DNA of 64,000 nt, taken from assembly GCF_900168685.1 (NCBI RefSeq), contig NZ_FVZN01000014.1, forward strand, positions 186,001 to 250,000, written 5' to 3'. Positions within the stretch are counted from its first letter, which is position 1. Each line of letters opens with the position of its first letter. Below, piece after piece: positions 43,671 through 52,579 of this stretch. The stretch is from Solibacillus isronensis (GTDB taxonomy: Bacteria; Bacillota; Bacilli; Bacillales_A; Planococcaceae). The notes below the pieces were generated by a model, which made no database searches, was not told the DNA's origin, and was given only the letters and a program-made list of their open reading frames with translations. The position numbers were made by a program, and so were the translations under genes.

Positions 43671-44612
43671 GTGAAAAAGAAAATCTTATTACCGATCTTT
43701 GCAACTTTCATGATTTTTTCAGGTGTAGGGATGGGTTCAAATAATACAGCACAAGCAGCATCAGTTTCAGAATTAACAGCAACAGCTTCTAAATATATCG
43801 GTGTACCATACGTTTATGGAGGAACAACAGCACGCGGGTTAGATTGCTCTGGATTTACTCAATTAGTATTCAAGCAATTAGGTTTTGACTTAAACCGTAC
43901 AGCAGCTGCTCAATATAAACAAGGTAGTGCCGTTTCAAAATCAGATTTACAACCAGGCGATTTAGTATTCTTTAATACAACTGGTAAAACAGCTTCTCAC
44001 GTTGGTATCTCATTAGGAGGTAATAAATTCGTTCACGCTGGTACAAGCACAGGCGTTACTGAAGCAAGTTTAACTTCTTCTTACTGGGCGAAGCGTTATA
44101 ACGGAGCAAAACGCGTAGCAAGCTTTGGAGAAAGTCAAAAAGTAGTTGCAGCAGTGTCTTCAGTTGAAAAAGAAGAAGTAAAAGATTCAGCAATCGATTT
44201 CACGGTTTATGCATCACGTGGTGAAGTAGCAATTCAATTAGCAAAAACATTAGGTTTAGATACATCTGATACAAATTCACCATTTACAGATATTAAATCA
44301 TCATCAAAATATGCAGGTGCAGCAACTGCACTATATAAATTAGGCGTTTTCACTGGTGACGAAGGTAAATTTAATCCAGCTTCACCATTAACACGTGCTC
44401 AAATGGCAAAAGTGTTAGTAAAAGCATTTGACTTAAAAATGAAACAAGATACTTTAAACTTCACAGATGTACCAACATCTCACTGGGCACATAACGACAT
44501 CTCAATCTTAGCATCGAACGGCATCACAGTAGGTAAAGGTGACGGCACATTCGGTACAAACGATAACGTTATGTTAAAACATTTAACAGCTTTCATTAAC
44601 CGTCTACAATAA
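43671..44612 (+). CDS. NlpC/P60 peptidoglycan endopeptidase with SLH repeats
   Basis: This 313-residue exported wall hydrolase starts at GTG 43671, with GAAGGGAG about 12 bp upstream and no nearby ATG alternative. A signal peptide (cut near AQA) is followed by an NlpC/P60 domain (about 33-150). The catalytic Cys is in LDCSGFTQLVF, the His in SHVGISLGG, and the third polar residue is probably the His of FVHAGTSTG. SLH repeats form the C-terminal half; two are clear (about 200-255 and 262-313; FNPASPLTRAQMAKVLVKAF) and the first is degenerate. The enzyme would cut gamma-D-glutamyl-diaminoacyl stem-peptide bonds at the cell surface. Many optimal codons (GTA, ACA, TTC, GGT) suggest fair expression. 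Confidence 0.9.
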   Translation: MKKKILLPIFATFMIFSGVGMGSNNTAQAASVSELTATASKYIGVPYVYGGTTARGLDCSGFTQLVFKQLGFDLNRTAAAQYKQGSAVSKSDLQPGDLVFFNTTGKTASHVGISLGGNKFVHAGTSTGVTEASLTSSYWAKRYNGAKRVASFGESQKVVAAVSSVEKEEVKDSAIDFTVYASRGEVAIQLAKTLGLDTSDTNSPFTDIKSSSKYAGAATALYKLGVFTGDEGKFNPASPLTRAQMAKVLVKAFDLKMKQDTLNFTDVPTSHWAHNDISILASNGITVGKGDGTFGTNDNVMLKHLTAFINRLQ

Positions 44613-44711
44613 TAAGATTGGCAATACCAATACTTAATGAATAAAAATTAGTAACTTCTACATATCTCAATAGATATCCACCTTGCAGGGAAGTACTTAC
44701 TAATAGTTGTT

Positions 44712-44747
44712 GAAACACAGACAAATTTGTCTGTGTTTCTTTTTTTT
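44712..44747 (+). terminator. Terminator of the NlpC/P60 gene
   Basis: A perfect 14-bp palindromic stem centred at 44725/44726 (GAAACACAGACAAA and its complement) is followed by eight T residues. Confidence 0.92.
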
Positions 44748-44778
44748 GTGGTTGGGGCTTAGGCTGTGTGCTGCTTTA

Positions 44779-45424
44779 TTAGCCAATTGCGGAGAAAAAG
44801 TGAAAATAATTTCGACTGTAGTAGAACGTATGCGAGTGAAAGTGGAGAGTTTCGTTGCTAATGTGGAAGAATTTACTGCTGAAGTAGAAAGTTGTAACTT
44901 TATTAGAAGATCTCAGAATGAAAGTAGAAGCTTTTGCATCAAAAGTAGAACGGTTGCCAGGGAAAGTGAAAGCTGCAGTTCATAATGTGGAACAATTCAG
45001 ATCGAAAGTAGAAAGCGGTAACCTTATTAGAAAATCTCTGAGTGAAAGTAGAAACTTTTCATTCTAAAATAGAATGTTTGTGAGAGAAAGTGGAAAGTTT
45101 GGCTGACAATGTGGAAGAGTTTTAAGATAAAGTAGAAAGTCTAATTTTATTAGAAAATCTCTGATTGAAAGTAGGTGCTTTTCTATCGAAAGTAGAACGT
45201 TTGCAGGAGAAAGTAGAAAATTTCGCTGCTAATGTGGAACAGTTCCCAGCTGAAATAGAAAGCGGTAACTTTATTAGAAATTCTCTAAATAAAGGTAGAA
45301 ACTTTCCCATCAAAAGTAGAACGTTTGCCAAGAGAAGTCGAAGCTGCAGCTAAGAAAATAGAACATTTCATACCTAAAGTAGAAAGTGAAACTATATTTG
45401 CCAATTTTGGACTAAAAGTAGAAC
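44779..45424 (+). repeat. 21-bp phased array E (AAAGTAGAA/TTATTAGAA type, five 124-bp super-units)
   Basis: Motif cores (GTAG, GTGG, ATAG, TTAG) start at 44779, 44800, 44821, 44842, 44863, 44884, 44903, 44924, 44945, 44966, 44987, 45008, 45027, 45048, 45069, 45090, 45111, 45132, about 45150, 45171, 45192, 45213, 45234, 45255, 45274, 45295, 45316, 45337, 45358, 45379, about 45398 and 45418. TTATTAG units fall at 44779, 44903, 45027, about 45150, 45274 and a degenerate one at 45398, giving a 123-124 bp super-period. It starts about 30 bp after the preceding terminator. Confidence 0.93.
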
Positions 45425-45584
45425 CCCTTTCACCTAAAGAGAATCTCTCATCTCTTACAGGAAAAATATCACATTCTACTTCCTACAAACTAGAAAAATA
45501 TTAACTTTCTAAGTCAGTTACATATTAATTTTATGAATAATTTGGTAAAATGGGAACTATCTAATAGAGGGGAGGATTTTAACA

Positions 45585-47561
45585 TTGTCTTTGCGCAATC
45601 TTGTCGTGACGGTGACAATCATCTTCATGGCAATGTTCCAATTGAATACGGCATATGCTAGTACAAGCTTTGCCGATGTCCCTTCTTCAAACGGGGCGTA
45701 TAATGAAATTAACTATTTAGTAAATGCGGGTGTCATAAAAGGGTATACGGAAAATGGTAAAACTCTTTATAAACCGAACGCCCATGTAACCCGTGGACAA
45801 GCTGCTAAAATGGTCGTTGTGGCAACAAATAACAAGCCTTTAACTGTAAAAAATTCTTCTTTTTCTGATGTTACATTAGGAACAGAACTTTCGGGCTATG
45901 TAGAAAGTGCGTTGGAATTAGGATTTTTCTCTGAGCAATCTAAAGGGAAATTTGGACCGAACACACCTTTAACACGAGAAGAAATGAGTAAAGTGCTGGC
46001 CATTGCATTTAAATTAAACACGGCTCAAACAGAAAAGCTGGAAATTCCATTTAAAGATATTAAACCGACGTATGGCTACTATCCATACATCGCAGCGATT
46101 TACTTTAACGGAATTACAATGGAGGCCGATAAATATAATCCAAAAAATTCAGTAACACGTGCGCAGTTCGCTTCATTTATCGCTCGTGCATCTTCTGAAA
46201 AATATCGTTTACCATTGCCAGTACAAGGGGTGAACGTACCGGACGTTTCGACAGCAATTGCTTCTGTTAAAGCAAATGTTAATAATTTAAATGTCCGCAC
46301 ATCTGCATCTTCTTCAAATGCATCAAATATTTTGGCGAAAGTAAATACAGGAGCAGCATTTTCCGTATTTGAAATCCAGAAAGACGGTTGGCTGAAGGTT
46401 TCACATGAGGGACGCTATGCCTATGTTTATAAGGACTATGTAGATTTTATAGATGAATCCGGCAAGCTCCTTAACAAAGTCCAAAAGCATGTTTACGCAT
46501 CGGGCAACATTCAAGCATATGAAAAGCGTGATGTCGCTTCAAATAGTGTAAGCTCGATTGCGGCGAAAGAGAAAATTGCTGTTTATAATACGATTGGCAA
46601 TTGGTATGTCACGTTAGTAAATGGTTTACCTGCCTATGTACGAGTTTCTCAAACAGAGGATTCATTACAGACAGAACCTGTTACCCCTCCAGCAGTGGAA
46701 CCGGAAAAACCGGTAGTGGAAGAGGAAAATAATGTACCGAACCCTCCTGCTGAAAATAGTGGAGAAAATGAACAACCAGTTACGCCGCCGCAACAGCTAT
46801 TGACGAATACGGTAGGCAAAGCGACAGTTGATGCTTTGCAGATTCGTGAGTCGGCTTCAGGTACTTCACGTTCACTTGGTCAAATTAAGCGAGGAACATT
46901 AGTGGAAGTCCATTCGGTATCAGGTAGCTGGGCTAAAATAACGTATAACGGTATTAACGGTTATATTAATAAAACATATTTACAACTTCTTAATCAAAAA
47001 GGACCTGCTGTAAAGGATCGTATTATTGTTCTTGATCCAGGTCATGGCGGTAAAGACCCAGGTGCTGTTAAAAGTAATGCACGTGAAAAGGAAATCGTTC
47101 TAAAAGTTGCGAATCTAGTAAAGCAGAAGCTTGAAAAAGATGGTGCGATAGTAAAAATGACGCGTTCAGGTGATACATATCCTAGCTTAGAGGATCGTGT
47201 TCGATACGCTAAAAATGAGAACGGTGAAATTTTTATCAGTCTTCATGCAAATGCAGCAGCAAAGGAAGCGGCAAATGGAACGGAAACATTCTACAGTGTT
47301 ACTTCCAATGCAAATGAAAAAGAAGATTTAGCGTTGGCAACAGCCATTAATAATGAAATCGTTAAAAACGCAAAAATGTACAACCGTGGTGTAAAACGCG
47401 CAGACTATGTAGTTATTAAAGGAAACGTGATGCCTGCTGTTTTAGTGGAGCTCGGTTTCATTACTAACAATGCAGATAGAGAAAAGCTTATATCTGACGA
47501 GTATGTCGAGATTTTTGCCCAGTCTATTTACAACGGTATTGTGCAGTATTATACGAAATGA
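45585..47561 (+). CDS. SLH- and SH3b-bearing N-acetylmuramoyl-L-alanine amidase (Amidase_3)
   Basis: This 658-residue exported hydrolase starts at TTG 45585, 9 bp after GGGGAGG. After a signal peptide (cut near AYA) come three SLH repeats (about 25-200). Bacterial SH3 domains follow (about 222-290, a weaker one at 295-355, and 410-470; LNVRTSASSSNASNILAKV, LQIRESASGTSRSLGQI), separated by a Pro-rich linker at about 365-405. The Amidase_3 domain (about 478-655) has its zinc ligands in DPGHGGKDPG, the Glu of AREKEIVLK and ISLHANAA, plus the catalytic Glu of VLVELGFITN. It would cleave the bond between MurNAc and the stem peptide, held at the wall by SLH and SH3b domains. Confidence 0.92.
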   Translation: MSLRNLVVTVTIIFMAMFQLNTAYASTSFADVPSSNGAYNEINYLVNAGVIKGYTENGKTLYKPNAHVTRGQAAKMVVVATNNKPLTVKNSSFSDVTLGTELSGYVESALELGFFSEQSKGKFGPNTPLTREEMSKVLAIAFKLNTAQTEKLEIPFKDIKPTYGYYPYIAAIYFNGITMEADKYNPKNSVTRAQFASFIARASSEKYRLPLPVQGVNVPDVSTAIASVKANVNNLNVRTSASSSNASNILAKVNTGAAFSVFEIQKDGWLKVSHEGRYAYVYKDYVDFIDESGKLLNKVQKHVYASGNIQAYEKRDVASNSVSSIAAKEKIAVYNTIGNWYVTLVNGLPAYVRVSQTEDSLQTEPVTPPAVEPEKPVVEEENNVPNPPAENSGENEQPVTPPQQLLTNTVGKATVDALQIRESASGTSRSLGQIKRGTLVEVHSVSGSWAKITYNGINGYINKTYLQLLNQKGPAVKDRIIVLDPGHGGKDPGAVKSNAREKEIVLKVANLVKQKLEKDGAIVKMTRSGDTYPSLEDRVRYAKNENGEIFISLHANAAAKEAANGTETFYSVTSNANEKEDLALATAINNEIVKNAKMYNRGVKRADYVVIKGNVMPAVLVELGFITNNADREKLISDEYVEIFAQSIYNGIVQYYTK

Positions 47562-47566
47562 TTGAA

Positions 47567-47607
47567 TGAGCAGCTTCCTGATTGAGAGGGGGCTGCTCAG
47601 TTTTTAT
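47567..47607 (+). terminator. Terminator of the amidase gene
   Basis: The 8-bp GC-rich stem TGAGCAGC/GCTGCTCA with a long loop is followed by five T residues. Confidence 0.8.
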
Positions 47608-47620
47608 TTATGTATGATGT

Positions 47621-47795
47621 TCTAATATGTTCCCCAGAAGCTCTAATATCCTGGAAAATGTTCTAATAAAAGTGCCAAGTTCTAATATAATAGGCATTTC
47701 TTCTAAAATGTCATCCGGATGTTCTAATATCATACCCAGAACTTCAAATATCCTAACCCAATTTTCTAATAACCTTCCCAACTTTTCTAATAAAT
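47621..47795 (-). repeat. 21-bp phased array F (TTATTAGAA type, minus orientation)
   Basis: TCTAAT or TCAAAT starts at 47621, 47642, 47662, 47681, 47702, 47723, 47744, 47765 and 47786. Steps are 21, 20, 19, then 21 five times. This is the same motif and nearly the same irregularity as the first half of array B. It lies between convergent genes, about 15 bp after the amidase terminator T-run. Confidence 0.88.
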
Positions 47796-47824
47796 TGTCA
47801 ATCTCAATATTCTAGTCCCAACTA

Positions 47825-47860
47825 CAAAAAAATCCAGCACTTCCGTAAAAGTACTGGATT
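47825..47860 (-). terminator. Terminator of the minus-strand glucosaminidase gene
   Basis: A 12-bp stem with one wobble pair (AATCCAGCACTT/AAGTACTGGATT) is followed by a T-run of seven on the minus strand. Confidence 0.85.
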
Positions 47861-47865
47861 AAAAA

Positions 47866-49875
47866 TTAATTTCCTGGAATTAATTGAACTAAATCAGAGC
47901 GTACCCAACCGTATTTTGCTGGAGGGTTATTGTCTGACAAAATTTTGTACCAAACATAGCCGTCTGTACCTTTCGTTTCTTCAACGATTGCGACAGGATA
48001 GCCGAACACGCCTGTTTCACCTACGTATTTCGCTTTATAAGTGAAGTGGATTGGCGATGATGTTGTTGGTTCATTACGCACATTTACTAAATGGCCATTT
48101 TCATATGATACGAATGCCAATTTCGCTTGTTTGTAATCTTTTTTACCGAAGCGGTTGTCCATGCGGTACATATGACCGGCAATTTTACTGCCCCAGAATG
48201 GATCAGATGCATAGTGAACATTCATGCCGGATGTTTTATTCCCCGGTACTGCACCTTTTGCATAACCACCTGATTGAGGCACGTACTTCAGATTGACATA
48301 GCGGTTAATAAACGCTAGAACACTATCGTCACGGTTTTTATATACTTGACCTAATGTTGGATCAGTGTCGAAAACTTCAATACCAAAAATGTTGTTTTTC
48401 GTCAGTGCATTTTTACTTACTCCGTAATCACCTTCATGCATTGCTGCAGCTAAAATGAATAGGGCATTGACATGATATTGTGATTCTACCTGCTTTAAAA
48501 ATTTCCCCATCCCGATTAAACGAGATTCTACCGTTGCTTTGGCATATTGTGGTGAATTTTTTAGTGCCTGGCGCTCTGTTAATAATGTCATAATTATATT
48601 GTCCAGTTCTTCAGCTGTATAGTTAGATGGCTGACGAATCGACTGGAATTGGAAATACGGATAATGTGTCCCTACTTTTTTCGTTAATAGAACGTCAGAG
48701 TAGAAATTTACACCATCTTGGCTGTAATATTGTGCGCCTGGTTTTATAAATGCAGGTGCTTCACTCACTACATAATTCCCGTAATACTTTTGTGTAATAT
48801 GGTTATACGTACGATGTGTTAAGTAACCACCTTCAGCAAAATAGTAGTCTTGTCCTTTAATTAAGCTTGTTGGTGTTAATGTTACTTCATCAATTTTTGC
48901 ATAGCCTTTTGTATCAGCTAATTGAACGATTGCATACTGATCATTACTTCCGATGTATTTAAACTGAGAGCCTTCTACAGCATACGATAACGATTTCGTG
49001 AAGTTTTTATCTGAATAGATTGTTACAGTGTTTGCTTTCGTATCAGCTGCTGAAGCGATACCTGAAGACATTTTAATGATTTTGTCGCCTTTAATAATTA
49101 AGTTTGAACCAGTACTTTTTAACGCTGACTCTGCTTGTTCGTAGTTAAAATAAACAGTTGAGTTTTTCGTTATTACTCCATTTGAAATTTTACCTACATA
49201 ATAAATATTAGGGTTTGGAGCAGGCGTTTCCGTCGGTTCTTCACCTTCTTTTACAGCAAATGTTTCGATTGTCGTTTGCATACGGAATAAAAATGCTGCG
49301 GCATGAGCGATTGTCGCATTGCCTTGAGGTTCAAAGAATACCCCATTTTTCGTATGTGATCCACGGATAATATTGTAGTAAACGTTTGTAGCTACAGCCG
49401 GTTTGAACTGATCGCTAATTTTGCTGTTATCCTTAAACGTTAGCGGCTGTCCTTCCAACGGCACGTTTGAATAACGCAATGCTTTTTCCAAAAGTGCTGC
49501 CATATGCTGGCGCGTTATTTTTTCGTTCGGACGGAATGTGCCATCAGGATAACCGCTTAAAATGTTTGATCCGGCAGCTGCCTGGATTTCACGTGTCAGT
49601 TCGTTACCAGCTTTTAAATCTTTAAAAGTGTATGTAGACGAATCTGGTAATTTAAGTGCGCGGGTAATATAAGAAGCAAATTCTCCACGCGTAACGGCAC
49701 GGTTAGGATTGAAATTTCCTTTGCTGTCTGGTCGGATGACATTTTGATTAGACCAATATGTTAGTTCATTTACCATTTGATGGCCTTTTATATCATTTGC
49801 ATGAGATGTTGATTGTGTTGTGAAAGACAGAGCAACGACTAATGCGAATGCTAGTCCAACTATTTTTTTTAACAC
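47866..49875 (-). CDS. SLH-anchored endo-beta-N-acetylglucosaminidase with SH3 domain
   Basis: This protein of about 669 residues starts at GTG 49875, 9 bp after AAGGAG. A longer frame to 49932 lacks a ribosome binding site and would spoil the signal peptide (KKIVGLAFALVVALSF, cut near SHA). Three SLH repeats (about 28-80, 85-140 and 145-200; SGYPDGTFRPNEKITRQH) are followed by SH3-like or unclassified beta modules (about 225-400). A glucosaminidase domain follows (about 430-590) with the probable catalytic Glu in ILAAAMHEGDYGVS and the family segment TKNNIFGIEVFD. A C-terminal SH3-like domain ends in GWVRSDLVQLIP. It would cut glycan strands of peptidoglycan and is the only minus-strand SLH gene in the 20-55 kb block. 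Confidence 0.88.
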   Translation of the reverse strand: MLKKIVGLAFALVVALSFTTQSTSHANDIKGHQMVNELTYWSNQNVIRPDSKGNFNPNRAVTRGEFASYITRALKLPDSSTYTFKDLKAGNELTREIQAAAGSNILSGYPDGTFRPNEKITRQHMAALLEKALRYSNVPLEGQPLTFKDNSKISDQFKPAVATNVYYNIIRGSHTKNGVFFEPQGNATIAHAAAFLFRMQTTIETFAVKEGEEPTETPAPNPNIYYVGKISNGVITKNSTVYFNYEQAESALKSTGSNLIIKGDKIIKMSSGIASAADTKANTVTIYSDKNFTKSLSYAVEGSQFKYIGSNDQYAIVQLADTKGYAKIDEVTLTPTSLIKGQDYYFAEGGYLTHRTYNHITQKYYGNYVVSEAPAFIKPGAQYYSQDGVNFYSDVLLTKKVGTHYPYFQFQSIRQPSNYTAEELDNIIMTLLTERQALKNSPQYAKATVESRLIGMGKFLKQVESQYHVNALFILAAAMHEGDYGVSKNALTKNNIFGIEVFDTDPTLGQVYKNRDDSVLAFINRYVNLKYVPQSGGYAKGAVPGNKTSGMNVHYASDPFWGSKIAGHMYRMDNRFGKKDYKQAKLAFVSYENGHLVNVRNEPTTSSPIHFTYKAKYVGETGVFGYPVAIVEETKGTDGYVWYKILSDNNPPAKYGWVRSDLVQLIPGN

Positions 49876-50196
49876 AGATTCACGCTCCTTTCCTATATGA
49901 TGATATTTTACCAATATATGAGCGAGAATCATAGATGAATCCTAATACTTTAGATGTTTGTAATATAAATGTAATTAAAAAGTCCTTTAAAAACTAGTTT
50001 AAAGATAGGGAAAAAAGAGCTCTGCAATATAAGAGTTGAAGATATAAAAAAGAGTGAGCCGGGTTAAAGCTCATATAAAACTTAATGTGAAAATAAGTGG
50101 GGGGGTCTTGCGATTGAAGGAAGAGATGAATGAGAAGGGCACACTTTAAAAAGAGTCGTATTTTATCTATCTATTAAATAGGAAATCGAATAAGAA
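49876..50196. other. Gap without recognisable features
   Basis: This is 321 bp between two minus-strand genes. It must hold the promoter of the glucosaminidase gene. No array, clear terminator or credible small gene is visible. Confidence 0.4.
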
Positions 50197-50460
50197 TTAT
50201 AAATTTAATGCTTTCGATATTTTTTTTATTTCTTTCGTTAAGTAATGAAGCTGTTCATGAACTTCCTGGAGATCCACGTTATTTTGGCTGTAGTTACTGG
50301 CCTGCTGTTGTGCTTCCTGCAGTGCAAGAGCGGACGCAAATGTTGAAATCCCTTCCGCTAACGTAGCTAATAAACCGGCCAACACCTCGAGTGAAGCGGC
50401 TTGAATTATTGGATTGTTATCGATTGGCGGTTCATTATTTTTTTTACGGTTATTTTGCAA
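50197..50460 (-). CDS. Small hypothetical helical protein
   Basis: This 87-residue protein is not recognised. TTG 50460 lies 8 bp after GGAGG; a longer frame would begin inside that site. The N-terminus is polar and Asn-rich (QNNRKKNNEPPIDNNP). A hydrophobic Ala/Leu-rich helix follows (SLEVLAGLLATLAEGISTF), and the C-terminus is a predicted coiled coil (LQEVHEQLHYLTKEIKKIS). There is no signal peptide. The helix could be a weak membrane segment or an oligomerisation core. It stands alone between surface-protein genes. Confidence 0.65.
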   Translation of the reverse strand: MQNNRKKNNEPPIDNNPIIQAASLEVLAGLLATLAEGISTFASALALQEAQQQASNYSQNNVDLQEVHEQLHYLTKEIKKISKALNL

Positions 50461-50638
50461 TACTACGACCTCCAAAATAGTGATGTATATATTTTATGGT
50501 TTTGAGGAGTAATTATGAATGGCTAGGTGGAATTTGTTTCGGGAAGTTTTAAATCTCTTTAGTCTATTTAATGGTAAAATTTAGATCCATTCAGATGATA
50601 TGGAAAGTTAAGAGATTCCCGAATATAAAGATTTGAAG

Positions 50639-50665
50639 AGAGGCAAAAATTTTGTCTCTTTTTTT
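50639..50665 (+). terminator. Orphan plus-strand terminator-like hairpin
   Basis: AGAGGCAAAA pairs with TTTTGTCTCT (one wobble) and runs into seven T residues. The gene to its left is on the minus strand, and the polymerase promoter lies to its right, so it terminates no annotated gene. A short unannotated RNA from about 50480-50660 is possible. Otherwise the 50461-50861 gap holds only the promoter below. Confidence 0.5.
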
Positions 50666-50755
50666 ATGTCCAAATATGGTTCCTATTTTTTTAGGACCGA
50701 AAAACCATTGATCTGACAATTATTCTAGTAATTTAGGGTGTGTTTTATACTCTCA

Positions 50756-50784
50756 TTGAATTATAATTGTAACCATATTATACT
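50756..50784 (+). promoter_or_regulatory. Sigma-A-type promoter of the Wzy-like gene
   Basis: TTGAAT (50756-50761) and TATACT (50779-50784) are separated by 17 bp, about 78 bp before ATG 50862. Confidence 0.65.
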
Positions 50785-50861
50785 TAAGTTCGTCTTAATC
50801 CACATGAGCAAAACTCATCTAAAAATAGAGAACTACATATAGGAAAGGGTTTGGGACATCT

Positions 50862-52352
50862 ATGAATGACATTTCTGTCAAAATGAATAAAAAAGAGTGG
50901 CTCGAAATATTTGGGGCAATTCTTGTACTTGTGGCGGCCATACTGCTTCCGCCTTCGATAGCGCAAATTAGTACAGCTATTTTCTTTGTACTCTTCGCAT
51001 TTTTTAAGCCATTTCAAAGTTTAGTAATTTTAGTACCGTACGTTATTTTCCGTACATTCTTTATTGAACTGAACCCTGGTCTTAAACTCATCGGCGATTT
51101 AATTACGATCGTCGTATTGCTGCGTTTATTTTTATTAAATACGAAGAAATTTAAAACTTGGTTTCATTTCAAACCATTTGAATACTTCTTCTTCGCCTTT
51201 TTAATCTTCGGTGCAATCATTGGATACAAAAACGGTGTATCACTTGGTGCCATCGTCTTCCAATTGCGTACATTCGGCGTTATGTATTTACTGTATTACA
51301 TCTTAAGCCGCAGTGAATTGCCGAAAAACTTCCTTGTGAAATTGGCATGGGTTACGGTATTTTCAGGTGCCGTTATTTTCATTCAGGGGATTGTCGAAAA
51401 ACTGTCGATGCGCCAGTTATTAATGCCGGAAGTATGGACGGAAAAAATACTTTCTTCAACAAACTTCGTGCGTGTCTACGGTATGCTGAACAATCCAAAC
51501 TCATTGGCATTAGTCATGTTCTTTGCCATTGCCGCAGTATTTTTCCTGCGATGGGCATATAAAAACAATGAATTTAAATGGACGTTCCGCATTGCTCAGG
51601 TCGCTTTCTTTGGAATGCTGTTATTGACACTTTCACGGGGGACATGGATTTCCGCGTTCGTGCTAGTCTTATTCTTTATGCTGCTATCACGTAATTGGCA
51701 GTTATTGAAGAGAATTGGCATTTCATTTGTTGTAGCAATCGCGCTTATTTATTTCCCTGTAAACTGGGGAGTATCGTTTTTACAAAACTTAGGTGTGGAA
51801 AATACGGTAGCGCCTGAGGAAATTTCAGGTGGTATCAGCAATCGCTTCACGGAAACATTCTCGGACGACACTTTAGAGCTTATGCAGGAAAGTGGTCGTA
51901 TGTTCTATATTAAAAAAGGATTTGAAGTGCTGAAAGATTATCCGATTACAGGTGCCGGCTTTGGTACATTCGGTGGTTCAGCGACTTTATCATATGACTC
52001 ACCAATTTATGAGGAGTACGGTATCCGTTCTGATATTTACGGAGGTAAAAACTTCTATTCTGATAACCAATATATCCAGGTTATTGCTGAGACAGGAGCA
52101 GTCGGCGTTCTATTATTTGCTGGCTTCTTACTTGCGATGGTATGGATGTACTGGAAAGAACGTAAAACAGTCTTCGGACAATATTTATTCGGGCTATGGT
52201 TTGCAACAGGTGTAGCAGGCTTCTTCTATAATATTTGGGAATTAAAAGTATATGTACTGTTCTACTTTATTCTTTTTGGAATATTTGCGAGTATGCGCAC
52301 AATGTATCCAATGCTCAAGCTCAGCGATTACGAAAAACAAAAAGCAGAATAG
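50862..52352 (+). CDS. O-antigen ligase/polymerase-like (Wzy/WaaL family) membrane protein
   Basis: This 496-residue polytopic protein starts at ATG 50862. About eleven to twelve hydrophobic segments are visible. The family segment is the central GMLNNPNSLALVMFFAI followed by LLTLSRGTWISAFVLVLFF. A long outside loop (about 315-400) contains AGFGTFGGS and DNQYIQVIAETG, typical of Wzy/WaaL proteins. Members polymerise or transfer lipid-linked glycans on the outer face of the membrane. Here the likely substrate is a secondary wall polymer or exopolysaccharide. This is inferred from csaB, a glycosyltransferase and a flippase-like gene 4.5 kb downstream. It is a single-gene unit with its own promoter and terminator. 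Confidence 0.85.
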   Translation: MNDISVKMNKKEWLEIFGAILVLVAAILLPPSIAQISTAIFFVLFAFFKPFQSLVILVPYVIFRTFFIELNPGLKLIGDLITIVVLLRLFLLNTKKFKTWFHFKPFEYFFFAFLIFGAIIGYKNGVSLGAIVFQLRTFGVMYLLYYILSRSELPKNFLVKLAWVTVFSGAVIFIQGIVEKLSMRQLLMPEVWTEKILSSTNFVRVYGMLNNPNSLALVMFFAIAAVFFLRWAYKNNEFKWTFRIAQVAFFGMLLLTLSRGTWISAFVLVLFFMLLSRNWQLLKRIGISFVVAIALIYFPVNWGVSFLQNLGVENTVAPEEISGGISNRFTETFSDDTLELMQESGRMFYIKKGFEVLKDYPITGAGFGTFGGSATLSYDSPIYEEYGIRSDIYGGKNFYSDNQYIQVIAETGAVGVLLFAGFLLAMVWMYWKERKTVFGQYLFGLWFATGVAGFFYNIWELKVYVLFYFILFGIFASMRTMYPMLKLSDYEKQKAE

Positions 52353-52356
52353 ATCA

Positions 52357-52391
52357 AGGAACTATCTTCTTAGGAGGGTAGTTCTTTTTTT
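52357..52391 (+). terminator. Terminator of the Wzy-like gene
   Basis: The 8-bp stem GAACTATC/GGTAGTTC (one wobble) is followed by seven T residues. Confidence 0.8.
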
Positions 52392-52579
52392 ATATTAAAA
52401 GGTTGCTGGAATATATTTATTCAGCAAAATACAATATGTAATATTTTGTTGGAAAAATCGATAATTTGTAAAATGTAACAAAAGATTAATAGTCTCACAC
52501 GCGAAAATTTGTTAAGGTTAGAGATAGGACATTAAGAGAGGAAGGTGACTTGCTTCAAGTTAACAAGGAAGCACAAATT

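Noticed and set aside
44800-45353. Short open frames in array E (and the antisense frame at 45122-45331)
   Set aside because: The same periodic reading of a non-coding array. The frames break at each super-unit and differ between arrays.
49876-49932. N-terminal extension of the glucosaminidase to 49932
   Set aside because: It would run through the AAGGAG site and place charged residues ahead of the signal peptide. GTG 49875 fits better.
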